From NCBI RefSeq assembly GCF_000341225.1, contig NZ_ANAC01000022.1, positions 93,610 to 157,609 of the forward strand: a stretch of DNA of 64,000 nucleotides, read 5' to 3'. The stretch is from Nocardiopsis alba DSM 43377. Its GTDB lineage: Bacteria; Actinomycetota; Actinomycetes; Streptosporangiales; Streptosporangiaceae. The position numbers were made by a program, and so were the translations under genes. Every line of letters starts with the position of its first letter. The stretch's first letter is position 1. The notes below the pieces were generated by a model. That model saw nothing but the letters and a program-made list of their open reading frames with translations, was not told where the DNA came from and did not search any database. Shown piece after piece: positions 55,563 to 63,541 of this stretch.

Positions 55563-55713
55563 CCAAGGCCTTAAGCTGAATGCTACTGACGAAATGAAAC
55601 ATCCCCCCAGCGCCATCATCAAGTCTAGAAGCCTTTAACTTCATGTAATTCTCATTATAAGAAAGCTTGGACACAGAAGTCCTGCGAATAATCTCAGGCC
55701 TCTCAACACGCAC
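54841..55713 (-). CDS. Imm49-like immunity protein, intact copy
   Basis: 290 residues, all-helical. Start GTG at 55713 (MRVERPEIIRRTSVSKLSYN), four bases after the toxin stop, so likely translationally coupled to it. The body (VVERRTWEAWVLAMQYQRAF, RAWTCRDFDYARFLADVPVE, LEEARELADPGRASFAAGYA, EYTAADLAKGQLRGIVPLEL) is nearly identical to the interrupted neighbour. The N-terminal part (SKLSYNENYMKLKASRLDDG, FHFVSSIQLKALDF) is distinct. As the intact gene nearest the toxin it is the best candidate cognate antitoxin. Its 5' end is A/T-richer than typical for this genome. Confidence 0.78.
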   Translation of the reverse strand: MRVERPEIIRRTSVSKLSYNENYMKLKASRLDDGAGGMFHFVSSIQLKALDFLVVDPGVVERRTWEAWVLAMQYQRAFFRVSMAESGSRVDCLVGHRVWNLSSRPLISAFNAGDWPGALFRAWTCRDFDYARFLADVPVEVLRSAGESQGTRFMRDAYVWVEVLQAFVKGDPRAGVLLEEARELADPGRASFAAGYAGLMAVPQMEVLGRLIARDGDGFNEALVRALESYREYTAADLAKGQLRGIVPLELLGMACLVRDGWVEGVSLEVESDYFPEGILDGRWLDAFPV

Positions 55714-55717
55714 TGAA

Positions 55718-58700
55718 CTAGCCCTTTAGATCAAAAATCTGATAGTCGTAACCATCTGCAACATCTCCACCGGAACCCCACCCAGAAGGGTTCCCCTTAA
55801 AAACAGCATAAGAAACCTTTCCCTGATTCAATTTCATTGAAATATATCGAGCCAGAGCAGACTCGGACACGAAGTCACCAACCCCACCTTCTCCCTTTCT
55901 AACACCTGGAATCTGCGAACCATCTCCCACTTCAACTGATGAATTACTACGACCTCTCATGGCATCGAGGATCGAGCGAACATAGTCAGCCGTCCCCTGA
56001 TAGGTATCCCTGGGGCGCCCCTCCTCTGGGGAGTACACCCTCGTTCCGAGCTTCGTGTTCGTACTGGCCTTCGCCTCGATGATGACGATCTCGCCATCCT
56101 TGGTCTCGTAGATCAGGTCGAATTGACCGTTACCGTTACCCGGGGCCCCCGAAGCCTGGCCGAGCAACGTCGCACCGTCGAGATTCGGCTTCCGCACCTC
56201 TTCCCTGCGGATGTTCCCATGCTCATCACGGACAGGGTTTCCTTCAGCGTCCCGAACCTCCCGCATGACGACCTCGCCGTTCTTGTCCCGCAAGGGTTCC
56301 CCATCGAACTCGTAACGAGCTCCGATGTCCGCGGATTTTTCTCCCAACAGCTCCGCAGCATCCGTCGCATCGCGCTGCGCATCGGCCTTTTCCCGGTAGG
56401 CCCTCTCCACATCGGGGTGGTTGTTGCCGTTCTCCACGTACTTTCCGTGCTTCTTCGCCTCCTGCTCGTAGATCTTTTCCAGTCTTCTCGCCTCGTCGAG
56501 CTTTTCCCTCCGGTCCTGGGCGAAGTGATCGATACCGGCGAAGTCGTCCTTGAGCTTCTGCCGCCTGGCGAGCTCGTCACCGGTCAGCGGCTTTCCATCC
56601 GGCCCCTTGAAGAAGTCGGAGGAACCGATTCTGACCCTGGTCTTGTCCCCGAAGTAGTCAGGAGCGTCCGGCTGCCGCAGCGGTATGTTTCTTCCATTCG
56701 AATCGATATGCACCTTGGGGAGCTGCCAACCCTCCATACCGATCTTCGTGTCCTTGCTGATCCGGTGAAGGTTTTCTTTGTAGTACTCCTTTCTGAAGGC
56801 CTCGTCATTGTTGAGCAGGTATTCGATGTCCCGGAAGAAGGCCTCCTCGGCCTTGGGGTCGTTCTTGTCGCCCCAGCGGTGCCTCTCGAACTCCTCCAGG
56901 TTCTTCGGCCCGGGTCCTCCGGGACCGTCGTCCCCACCACTCGGCGAGGGGCCGTCGGGACGATCGCCGCCCCCTCCACCGCCTCCACCGAGGTACGGCC
57001 CCGCCTCTGTACCGCCGTGGCCGAGGGTCCCCGTACCTTCGGAGCGCGCATCCTCGCGGTCCAGGACGGTCGTGACGCCCCCACTCCGTCCCTCTTGGGA
57101 CTGGGCAGGGATTCGGGTCTCACCCCTCTCGGTATCGGAGAAGGCTCGAGGACCGAAGTCATGTCCCCCTCCTCGACGGCCGAGCCCGTCCGGGCCGGGG
57201 ATCTCCATGCCCCCGCCGCCGGAGAGGACCAACGCCCTTTCACGTTCGAGCAGGCGAGCACGTTCGTCGGCGTTCATCGCGCTGTACCGGTCGATCTCCT
57301 CGGAGAGCTCCCGGACCGACCTCTCCTCGAAGTCGTCATCGGCTCTCCGTGTCGGGGTGTTCCGATCCGGAGCGCGGTCGTCACGGAGGTCTCCGCCCGT
57401 CCCGGATCCGGTCGATCCCCCATTGACGCTCGCCGTCCCGGTTCCGTCCGCCGACGGTGATACGGGCCCGTGCGGGCTCCCCGACGTGGGGGCGGACCAC
57501 CTGGAGGTGAGCTCACCGAGACGCCCGGTGAGTTCGTTCAAGCGTCTCCCGACGCGATCGACGGTTCCATCGACGTCGGTTCGAAGAGCGTCGAAGGTGT
57601 CCGCCAGGTTGAATCCCGGGCGCGCGGCCGCACCGGGAGAACCGTGCCCGACCGGGCTCGACCCGTTCGCTCCGTTCGACCCCGCGTCGACGTCGGGCAG
57701 GTGGGACCCCGTACTGAGCTTCGCCCCCAGCATCCCGGCCCGGGCCGGTAGCCCCACGACCGCGAGAGCCAGGTTCCCGCCCGCGGTGGTGACCGTGTAC
57801 GCGGGCCGATCGTCCCACTCCCGCCACGGCACCAGGTCGTGGGCGACCTCCTTCCAGGATTCACCCATGTTGCTCTTCCAGGTGTCCATGGTGAAGTCGC
57901 CTTCACCGATGAGACTTCCGGAGGAGCCGTAGAGGCCGGCGAGGGCCGCGTAACCCTTGATGGTGTCCTTGAGGTGTGCCCCGGCGTTGTCCCTGACCTC
58001 GCTCGCGCTGCCGGCCCAGCCGCTGCCCTCCCGCCACAGGCCGGTGGAGGCGACCGCGTTGACCCCGAGGCCCCACACCATCCCACCGCCGAAGTTGTCC
58101 CAGGTCGCCATGTAGGAGTCGGCGGCCCAGGCCACCTCGACGGGCTTGTTCCCGTCCCTCAGGTAGTTCCAGCCGAACTCGTGTATCCGCTTCCAGTCAC
58201 CGAGGCTGGTCATGTCGAAGTTCGGATCGGGAACGTCCGCGGCGTCGATGCCGTAGACGATCTCGTTCTCGCCCGGAGGGTCCTCACCCGCCGCCACGTA
58301 GACGCTGTTCCCACCGTTGATCGACGAGAGGGAGCTCGCGCACTCGCGTTCGGCGTCCTGGTACTCGCCCCAGGCCTTGTTGGCCCGGAGCTTGATGATG
58401 TGGTTGCGCAGTGTGTTCGCCGGGTTCTCGTTCCAGGCCTCCTCGGCCTGCATCTCCTCCCGGAACTCCCAGGCCTCGTCCCGAATCGCGCCCAGTTCCT
58501 CCTTGGCGCTCTGCGCCGCTTCGGCGAAGGTCTCCAAGGCGGTGACGGCCGCGGAGACGTCGCTCTCGATGTCGTCTCCGCACTCGGCGACCCGGTCCAT
58601 CGCGGAGAAGAGGGTCTCGCTCTCGGGTGCCGTGTAGTGGGCCTGGAGGCCGCCCCAGGTGCTCTTGATGCCCTGGCCGCCCTCGGAGACCGAGCCGGCC

Positions 58701-58864
58701 GAGGACCTCATCAGATCGATGGCCGCCTGGAGGTTCTCCACCAGGGTGGTCGGACGGGGGATCGCGGGTGGATAGACGAGGAGATCCGGGTCGGGGTCCA
58801 CGCCGAACTGAGACTGACCGGCGGTCTCGTTGTGCGATGGCCTGATGGTGTCGATGGGGGGCAT
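55718..58864 (-). CDS. Polymorphic toxin, type VII-secretion type, with PD-(D/E)XK-like nuclease tip
   Basis: 1048 residues. The N-terminal 150 residues are helical and end in WGGLQAHYTAPESETLF, reminiscent of WXG/LXG-type ESX substrates, with no signal peptide. A middle part contains low-complexity Gly/Pro-rich linkers (GGGGGGGGDRPDGPSPSGG) around residue 650. The C-terminal 390 residues carry the putative toxin: Asp916 in QFDLIYETKDGE and Glu930-x-Lys932 in VIIEAKAST, the D...ExK arrangement of a PD-(D/E)XK nuclease, followed by a helical end (GDFVSESALARYISMK). The 3' end and the immunity genes are A/T-richer than the 5' part, typical of exchangeable toxin tips. The ATG at 58864 has GGAAAG upstream. 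Nuclease activity is an inference. Confidence 0.8.
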   Translation of the reverse strand: MPPIDTIRPSHNETAGQSQFGVDPDPDLLVYPPAIPRPTTLVENLQAAIDLMRSSAGSVSEGGQGIKSTWGGLQAHYTAPESETLFSAMDRVAECGDDIESDVSAAVTALETFAEAAQSAKEELGAIRDEAWEFREEMQAEEAWNENPANTLRNHIIKLRANKAWGEYQDAERECASSLSSINGGNSVYVAAGEDPPGENEIVYGIDAADVPDPNFDMTSLGDWKRIHEFGWNYLRDGNKPVEVAWAADSYMATWDNFGGGMVWGLGVNAVASTGLWREGSGWAGSASEVRDNAGAHLKDTIKGYAALAGLYGSSGSLIGEGDFTMDTWKSNMGESWKEVAHDLVPWREWDDRPAYTVTTAGGNLALAVVGLPARAGMLGAKLSTGSHLPDVDAGSNGANGSSPVGHGSPGAAARPGFNLADTFDALRTDVDGTVDRVGRRLNELTGRLGELTSRWSAPTSGSPHGPVSPSADGTGTASVNGGSTGSGTGGDLRDDRAPDRNTPTRRADDDFEERSVRELSEEIDRYSAMNADERARLLERERALVLSGGGGMEIPGPDGLGRRGGGHDFGPRAFSDTERGETRIPAQSQEGRSGGVTTVLDREDARSEGTGTLGHGGTEAGPYLGGGGGGGGDRPDGPSPSGGDDGPGGPGPKNLEEFERHRWGDKNDPKAEEAFFRDIEYLLNNDEAFRKEYYKENLHRISKDTKIGMEGWQLPKVHIDSNGRNIPLRQPDAPDYFGDKTRVRIGSSDFFKGPDGKPLTGDELARRQKLKDDFAGIDHFAQDRREKLDEARRLEKIYEQEAKKHGKYVENGNNHPDVERAYREKADAQRDATDAAELLGEKSADIGARYEFDGEPLRDKNGEVVMREVRDAEGNPVRDEHGNIRREEVRKPNLDGATLLGQASGAPGNGNGQFDLIYETKDGEIVIIEAKASTNTKLGTRVYSPEEGRPRDTYQGTADYVRSILDAMRGRSNSSVEVGDGSQIPGVRKGEGGVGDFVSESALARYISMKLNQGKVSYAVFKGNPSGWGSGGDVADGYDYQIFDLKG

Positions 58865-58895
58865 ACGACTTTCCGTCTCGTGGGTGACTCTGGTG

Positions 58896-59237
58896 TCAGA
58901 GGTCCGGGTCCTCGAACGTCCCGGCGTTGCTCTGGGCCTCCGCGGCCATCTCCGCGTCCCCGATGAGATAGGCGTCTACGGCGTTCGCGCACCCTCCGAC
59001 GGCGGAACCGGCCCGTTCGACCATCTCCTCGGACAGGCCGCCGATGTGTTCGAGGAGTCCGTAGAGTTCGGCGCCGACGGGACCGCTCATGGACGCCATG
59101 GCCGCGTTGGCGATCTCTTCGGTGAGGTTGGTGAGATGGCCGTCGAGGGCGCTGCCCCCGCCATCGCCCATCTGATCCATCACGCTGTGGAGGATGGTGC
59201 CCACACCGGAGGGGTCGATGCTCCAGCCACCGCTCAT
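58896..59237 (-). CDS. ESX-type small helical partner protein (DUF6507-like)
   Basis: 113 residues, WSIDPSGVGTILHSVMDQMG and ALDGHLTNLTEEIANAAMAS helices, with conserved-looking VDAYLIGDAEMAAEAQSNA near the end. This pattern (helical hairpin with a central break and an end like YLxGDxxMAxxAQ) is that of short ESX partner proteins encoded next to actinomycete polymorphic toxins. The ATG at 59237 overlaps the upstream gene's stop (ATGA). It lies 31 bp upstream of the toxin and probably chaperones its N-terminus or is co-exported. Confidence 0.65.
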   Translation of the reverse strand: MSGGWSIDPSGVGTILHSVMDQMGDGGGSALDGHLTNLTEEIANAAMASMSGPVGAELYGLLEHIGGLSEEMVERAGSAVGGCANAVDAYLIGDAEMAAEAQSNAGTFEDPDL

Positions 59238-59542
59238 CGGCCGCCTCCACCGGAGAAGAGGTGGGCCCGGAAGTTATCGGGTGGGGGAGCCTGCTCCACG
59301 TCACCGTTCTCGGTCCGCTCTCTCTCGTGACGAGCGATCTTCTCGTCCAGGCGCCCGAGAACGGCGCTCAGAGAGCCGGAGAGAGAGGTGATCCTGTCTC
59401 CCAAGGAGCCGATCCGTTCGGCCATCAGCGCCTCCCTGGTCTCGTCTCCGGCGACGAGGGAGCGGCCGTGCGCAGTCTCTTGAGAAGGGGGCTTCTCTGT
59501 CTCTTCCTGCCGGTCGGGGGATGAAACCAGCTCGAACCTCAC
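59234..59542 (-). CDS. Small coiled-coil-like hypothetical protein, first gene of the toxin operon
   Basis: 102 residues, highly charged with heptad-like LGDRITSLSGSLSAVLGRLDEKIARHERERTE, consistent with a coiled coil; it ends with a disordered Gly-rich tail (FRAHLFSGGGGR). GTG at 59542. Its stop overlaps the next gene's start. It is the first gene of the operon leading to the toxin, so a promoter is expected at 59543-59698. No recognised family; possibly a second ESX-type helper. Confidence 0.6.
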   Translation of the reverse strand: MRFELVSSPDRQEETEKPPSQETAHGRSLVAGDETREALMAERIGSLGDRITSLSGSLSAVLGRLDEKIARHERERTENGDVEQAPPPDNFRAHLFSGGGGR

Positions 59543-59698
59543 GGTTCTCCTATCTGCTTTCCATGCTCATCGGGCCTCGCCCGCGCTTCTCATTACTTAT
59601 ACCGACGCTCGGTGACAGAGAGGATCCGAGAATTCCCTGTCCGGTTCGCATGCTTGTCTTGAGGAATCCGAGGAAGCGACCAAAGTGAAGGGCGAAGA

Positions 59699-61087
59699 AT
59701 GAGCTATGACGTGGTGGCGTTGCACGCGGACAACCCCGACCTGCGAACTCTCACACGTGCGCTGGAGGACGCCGGACGGGATCTACGCGTGCGCGCGTTG
59801 GCCGGGGGTCATCTCCTCCGGCTCCGCGATGCCTCCGGGACCCTGCTCACCCTGGAGCCGGCCCAACTGATCGAGGCCCCGGGCGAGGTGGAGCGGCTCC
59901 TGGATCCGGACCTCGCCGCGGGGCTCCCCGAACGGTGTTGGTGGACCGAAATCCGAGCACGTCCGGACGAGGCCGGACGGGAGGCCGCCCACCGGGTCGC
60001 CGATCGTCTGGCGCTGAGTTCCGGGGGCGCGGTGTGGACCTCGGGGCCGGCCGACTTCGGCGTGTGGGAGGAGACGGAGCATCCCGCCGTGGAGTACACG
60101 GCCGGGAAGGCCGTCGTGGTGGCCCAGGATCGGCCGGTCGTTCCGTTCTCCTCCTGGATCTCCGACGTCCTCGCCGACCCCGCCGTTCAAGAGCACGGTT
60201 TCCAGTTGCTGACCCCGGCGCGTTCCCGGCTCACCTACGCTCTGCGCACCCTGATGGCTCTTCCTCTGGCCCGATGGGTGGTGCGGACCGAGGAGGGCGA
60301 TCACTTCGACGGCCTCACCGGCCTGCCCCTGCGTCCGCATCCCGAGCATGGTCATGTTCCGGCGCGTGCCGAGGGCCCGGTATCTCCCGCCGAAGGCTTT
60401 CTGGACGAGTCGCCCCTGGGCCGTCAACTCGTGGTGGACTTCACCACGCGGGCGCCGAAGGACGCGTTCGATCCGGGGCTGTCGGTCGAACGGGTGACGG
60501 AACGACTGGCCGGTTCCGCGCCCGTGGCGTGGGGCCCGTACGAGCCGGCCCTGGCCCCGTGGAACCGGGAGCGGATGGCACGGCTCGCACGACACCGGGC
60601 ACCACGTCCTTCCCTGTTCCGCTTCCGCGGCACGGGCCCGGGGGGCTCTCGTTTCTCCGGTGATCTGAGATTGACCTGGGAGGAGGGGATCGTGCGCGAG
60701 CAGGTCTCCTTGGTCCTGGGCCACCCGGACGCGGAGTCGGTGCCTCACCACGCCCTGCCCGCGGCCGTGGCCGCCGTGGCGGAGGGGTTGGAGATGATGC
60801 ACGTACGTCTGACCCGAGGCCGTGAGGACGCCACCTACGCGCCGCGCTGGCATGGGCTGGCCGAGCCTTTGGGCTTCGCCGTGGGGAGGGAGAGGGCCGA
60901 AGGGTCGCACGGGCGTGGAGGCCCGCTGGAGGGCACACGGCTGAGCGAGGGTTCCGGCGCCGTGTGGTATCCGGTCCCCCGCGACGTACCGCGCGAGCGG
61001 GCGACGAGTCTGGTGGCCTCCCAGATCGAGTACCTCACCGCGGGAAGAGGGCGTTCCGGAGGCGAAAGGCCTGGTCACCTCACGTAA
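59699..61087 (+). CDS. DUF6177-like protein, type VII-secretion associated
   Basis: 462 residues, no signal peptide or membrane helix. The N-terminus MSYDVVALHADNPDLRTLTRAL, then GEVERLLDPDLAAGLPERCWWTEIRA, resembles the DUF6177 family found beside type VII secretion genes in Streptomyces; I give this at moderate confidence. The gene is divergent from the toxin operon, with a 156-bp region between them, and its ATG is preceded by GAAGGGCG. Possible role in secretion of the toxin, unproven. Confidence 0.65.
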   Translation: MSYDVVALHADNPDLRTLTRALEDAGRDLRVRALAGGHLLRLRDASGTLLTLEPAQLIEAPGEVERLLDPDLAAGLPERCWWTEIRARPDEAGREAAHRVADRLALSSGGAVWTSGPADFGVWEETEHPAVEYTAGKAVVVAQDRPVVPFSSWISDVLADPAVQEHGFQLLTPARSRLTYALRTLMALPLARWVVRTEEGDHFDGLTGLPLRPHPEHGHVPARAEGPVSPAEGFLDESPLGRQLVVDFTTRAPKDAFDPGLSVERVTERLAGSAPVAWGPYEPALAPWNRERMARLARHRAPRPSLFRFRGTGPGGSRFSGDLRLTWEEGIVREQVSLVLGHPDAESVPHHALPAAVAAVAEGLEMMHVRLTRGREDATYAPRWHGLAEPLGFAVGRERAEGSHGRGGPLEGTRLSEGSGAVWYPVPRDVPRERATSLVASQIEYLTAGRGRSGGERPGHLT

Positions 61088-61155
61088 TCGGACAACTACT
61101 TCGTGCAATAATGAGCCGGCCTCATACCCTTCCCCGCACGCACGAGGAGAGTCCC

Positions 61156-62424
61156 TTGAAACCGGCCCGATCGTTCGTCGCCCTCACCATGAGCTCACTG
61201 CTCGCGCTGCCCCTCGCGATGGCCACCGCCGCCCCGGCGACCGCCGCACCCCACGTGGGCGTGGTCGACGAGCGGCCCGTCCAGTGGACCCCTCACGTGT
61301 TGGACGGCACCATCAAGGACATCCTGAGGATCGGTGACACCGTCGTGGTGGCCGGCACGTTCACCCGGGTCGCCGAGTCCGACGAGAGTCGCACCCACGA
61401 TCGGACCCACCTGTTCGCCTTCCGTCATGGGAGTGGAGAGGTGCTCGCCGGCTTCAGGCCCTCCGTGGACGGGACGGTCACCTCGTTGGCCGAGGGCCCC
61501 GACGGCTCCGTGATCGTCGGCGGCGACTTCGAGCGGGTGAACGGGGAGACACGTCGAGGGGTGGCGCGGATCGACCTGGCCACCGGACGGACCGTCCGCG
61601 GGTTCGACGCCACGCTGGACGACGGGAACCTGTACCGGCTGGCCTCCGATGGCTCCGACCTCTACCTCGGCGGGAACTTCACCGCCGTGAGCGGGGAATC
61701 GCGCGCGGGGCTGGCCCGTGTCGACACCGCCACCGGGAGGGTCGACCCGGACTTCACACCGACCATCTCCGACCAGCGGCGGGGCGGCCTGCGCGTCCAA
61801 GAGCTGGCCCTGAGTCCGGACGGTCGACGGCTGGTCATCAACGGCACCTTCACCAAGGTGGACGGCGAGGACCGCTACCAGATCGCCATGATCGACACCG
61901 AGGCCGGAAGGGTCTCCCCCTGGTCGACCTCGGCGTACGAGGAGCCCTGCGACTACCCGACCATGTACACCTATCTGCGCCAGATGGACTTCTCGCCCGA
62001 CGGCTCCTACTTCGGCGTGGTGACGGTCGGAGGGCCCGAGATCAAGCCGGGGCTGTGCAAGTCCGCGGCCAGGTTCGAGAACGACGACGCTCCGGGCTCG
62101 GAGCCCACGTGGGTCAACAAGACCGGCGGCGACTCGCTGTACTCGATCGAGATCACCTCGGACGCCGTCTATATCGGCGGGCACCAGCGCTGGATGGACA
62201 ACGAGAAGGGCGCCTCCAACCCGGGTCCGGGCTCGGTGGAGCGCGAGGGGATCGGCGCGGTGAATCCGACGACCGGACGGGCCCTGGACTGGAACCCGGG
62301 CCGTTCCCGAGGCCACGGGGTCGAAGCCCTGCACGCGACCTCGGACGGACTGTACGTGGGCAGCGACACCGATCGGCTGGCCGGCGAGTACCACGCGCGG
62401 CTGGGAATGTTCCCCCTCCCCTGA
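61156..62424 (+). CDS. Secreted beta-propeller-like protein
   Basis: 422 residues from the TTG at 61156, which has GAGGAG eight bases upstream; an ATG at 61111 is an alternative but has none. A Sec signal peptide (LTMSSLLALPLAMATAAPATAA) is followed by repeats resembling DUF5122/YVTN-like blades: DGSVIVGGDFERVNGETRRG, GSDLYLGGNFTAVSGESRAG, DGRRLVINGTFTKVDGEDRY, SDAVYIGGHQRWM. The unit G-G-x-F-x-x-V-(N/S)-G-E recurs at about 40-residue intervals. Predicted to be exported and to bind ligand; function unknown. Separate from the toxin locus. Confidence 0.75.
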   Translation: MKPARSFVALTMSSLLALPLAMATAAPATAAPHVGVVDERPVQWTPHVLDGTIKDILRIGDTVVVAGTFTRVAESDESRTHDRTHLFAFRHGSGEVLAGFRPSVDGTVTSLAEGPDGSVIVGGDFERVNGETRRGVARIDLATGRTVRGFDATLDDGNLYRLASDGSDLYLGGNFTAVSGESRAGLARVDTATGRVDPDFTPTISDQRRGGLRVQELALSPDGRRLVINGTFTKVDGEDRYQIAMIDTEAGRVSPWSTSAYEEPCDYPTMYTYLRQMDFSPDGSYFGVVTVGGPEIKPGLCKSAARFENDDAPGSEPTWVNKTGGDSLYSIEITSDAVYIGGHQRWMDNEKGASNPGPGSVEREGIGAVNPTTGRALDWNPGRSRGHGVEALHATSDGLYVGSDTDRLAGEYHARLGMFPLP

Positions 62425-62479
62425 ACGAGGGGGAGGAACGTGACGGGGTGGGTCCGCGGGGCGGGCACCACCCCGTTCG

Positions 62480-62815
62480 TCACTTCTTGGTGCCCTCGGC
62501 GGGCTCGCTCTTCTCGACGGCGTCGTCGCCCTGCTCCTGGGAGCGCAGGATCTCGTCCTGGACCTCGTCCTCGCGGGCGGCGCCGTCGACCAGACGGTTG
62601 CCCACGGCCTTGTCCTGTCGCTTGTTCGACCAGTCGACCACGGAGGCCGACATCTGGTCGCGCCACTTGGAGAGCAGCACGTAGGAGGCGAAGCCGCTGA
62701 GCACCCACGCCAGGATGAGGGCGATCCAGGACCTCGCGCCGAACAGGTAGACGACCCCGAAGGCGGCGGCGAAGAGCGCCAGACGGGCGGCGGTATAGGT
62801 CAGCCAGCTACGCAT
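62480..62815 (-). CDS. DUF4229-type small membrane protein
   Basis: 111 residues from the ATG at 62815 (GAGG seven bases upstream). Two hydrophobic helices (ARLALFAAAFGVVYLFG and IALILAWVLSGFASYVLL) followed by a charged tail (QDKAVGNRLVDGAAREDE, QEQGDDAVEKSEPAEG). The topology and MRSWLTYTAARLALF start match the DUF4229 family of actinobacteria. Function unknown. Convergent with the preceding secreted-protein gene. Confidence 0.8.
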   Translation of the reverse strand: MRSWLTYTAARLALFAAAFGVVYLFGARSWIALILAWVLSGFASYVLLSKWRDQMSASVVDWSNKRQDKAVGNRLVDGAAREDEVQDEILRSQEQGDDAVEKSEPAEGTKK

Positions 62816-63228
62816 CAAAAAGCCTCACAACAGACGATTACCTGGACTACATTGGTCGACACGCCCGTCCACGCGCGTACTTCCACGTGGACGTCGGTTC
62901 GGGCGACCCCGTACGTGGAGGCGGCGCCTCACATCAGGCAGCTCTCGACCTCCAGGTTAAGGGCGGTCGTCGGGCACCCGACACCAGGGAGGGGTGTGTC
63001 CCCTCTCAGCGGGGCCGGGGCGTGAGGCACATCGGATTCGGATATTCATGGGATGTTTCCAATCCCGACAAGAGAACCCGAACATCACGTTCCGATCACA
63101 TATCACTCCCTCATCCCCCGATCCTCGCTATTTCTCCGAAAACTAGGGAGGAAACGGACCAACTCGTGCACACTAGGGGATCAAACGCCCGCCGCCCCCA
63201 CACTCAAGGCGGGCACGATTGGGGGAAT
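62816..63228. other. Long intergenic region upstream of bldC
   Basis: 413 bp with no supported gene, notably A/T-richer between 63030 and 63180 than its surroundings. The pentamer ATCAC occurs three times (63084, 63095 and 63102). It should hold the promoters of both the DUF4229 gene (minus) and the BldC-like gene (plus). BldC is known to bind AT-rich direct repeats in Streptomyces, so autoregulation is possible. Confidence 0.5.
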
Positions 63229-63429
63229 GTGAAGGTGGAACGAGCAAGCGAACGCCTGTTGACCCCCGGGGAAGTGGCCTCACTCTTCCGGGTTGATCCC
63301 AAGACCGTCACCCGCTGGGCCGCCTCCGGACGGATCAGCAGCATTCGTACTCCCGGTGGGCACCGCCGCTTCCGGGAATCCGAGGTGCGCGCCCTTCTCC
63401 TCGGCGAGCCCAGCGAAAGCACTCCCTGA
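63229..63429 (+). CDS. bldC: BldC-like MerR-type developmental regulator
   Basis: 66 residues, a single winged-helix MerR DNA-binding domain with no effector domain: LLTPGEVASLFRVDPKTVTRWAASGR, SIRTPGGHRRFRESEVRALL. This is the conserved BldC sequence (BldC of Streptomyces is about 68 residues). BldC delays sporulation in Streptomyces by repressing and activating developmental genes. GTG at 63229, with a second GTG at 63235 possible. High confidence in family, good confidence in orthology. Confidence 0.93.
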   Translation: MKVERASERLLTPGEVASLFRVDPKTVTRWAASGRISSIRTPGGHRRFRESEVRALLLGEPSESTP

Positions 63430-63529
63430 AGAACCGACCGAACGTCGGAGACCCTCGGCCCGATATCGCGCGTGGTCTTCCCGCGACCCCCGAGACGACA
63501 CCCCGGCTGTGAGAAGTCGACAGCCAGAG

Positions 63530-63535
63530 TAGGCT
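63530..63535 (+). promoter_or_regulatory. -10 element of PLDc_N gene (leaderless)
   Basis: TAGGCT at 63530-63535 is a typical actinobacterial -10; the projected +1 is the A of the ATG at 63542. No Shine-Dalgarno is required for such a leaderless message. Confidence 0.5.
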
Positions 63536-63541
63536 GGAAGC

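Noticed and set aside
53034..55638. Plus-strand His/Arg/Pro-rich frames over the immunity genes
   Set aside because: They mirror the conserved immunity genes and show no independent coding signal.
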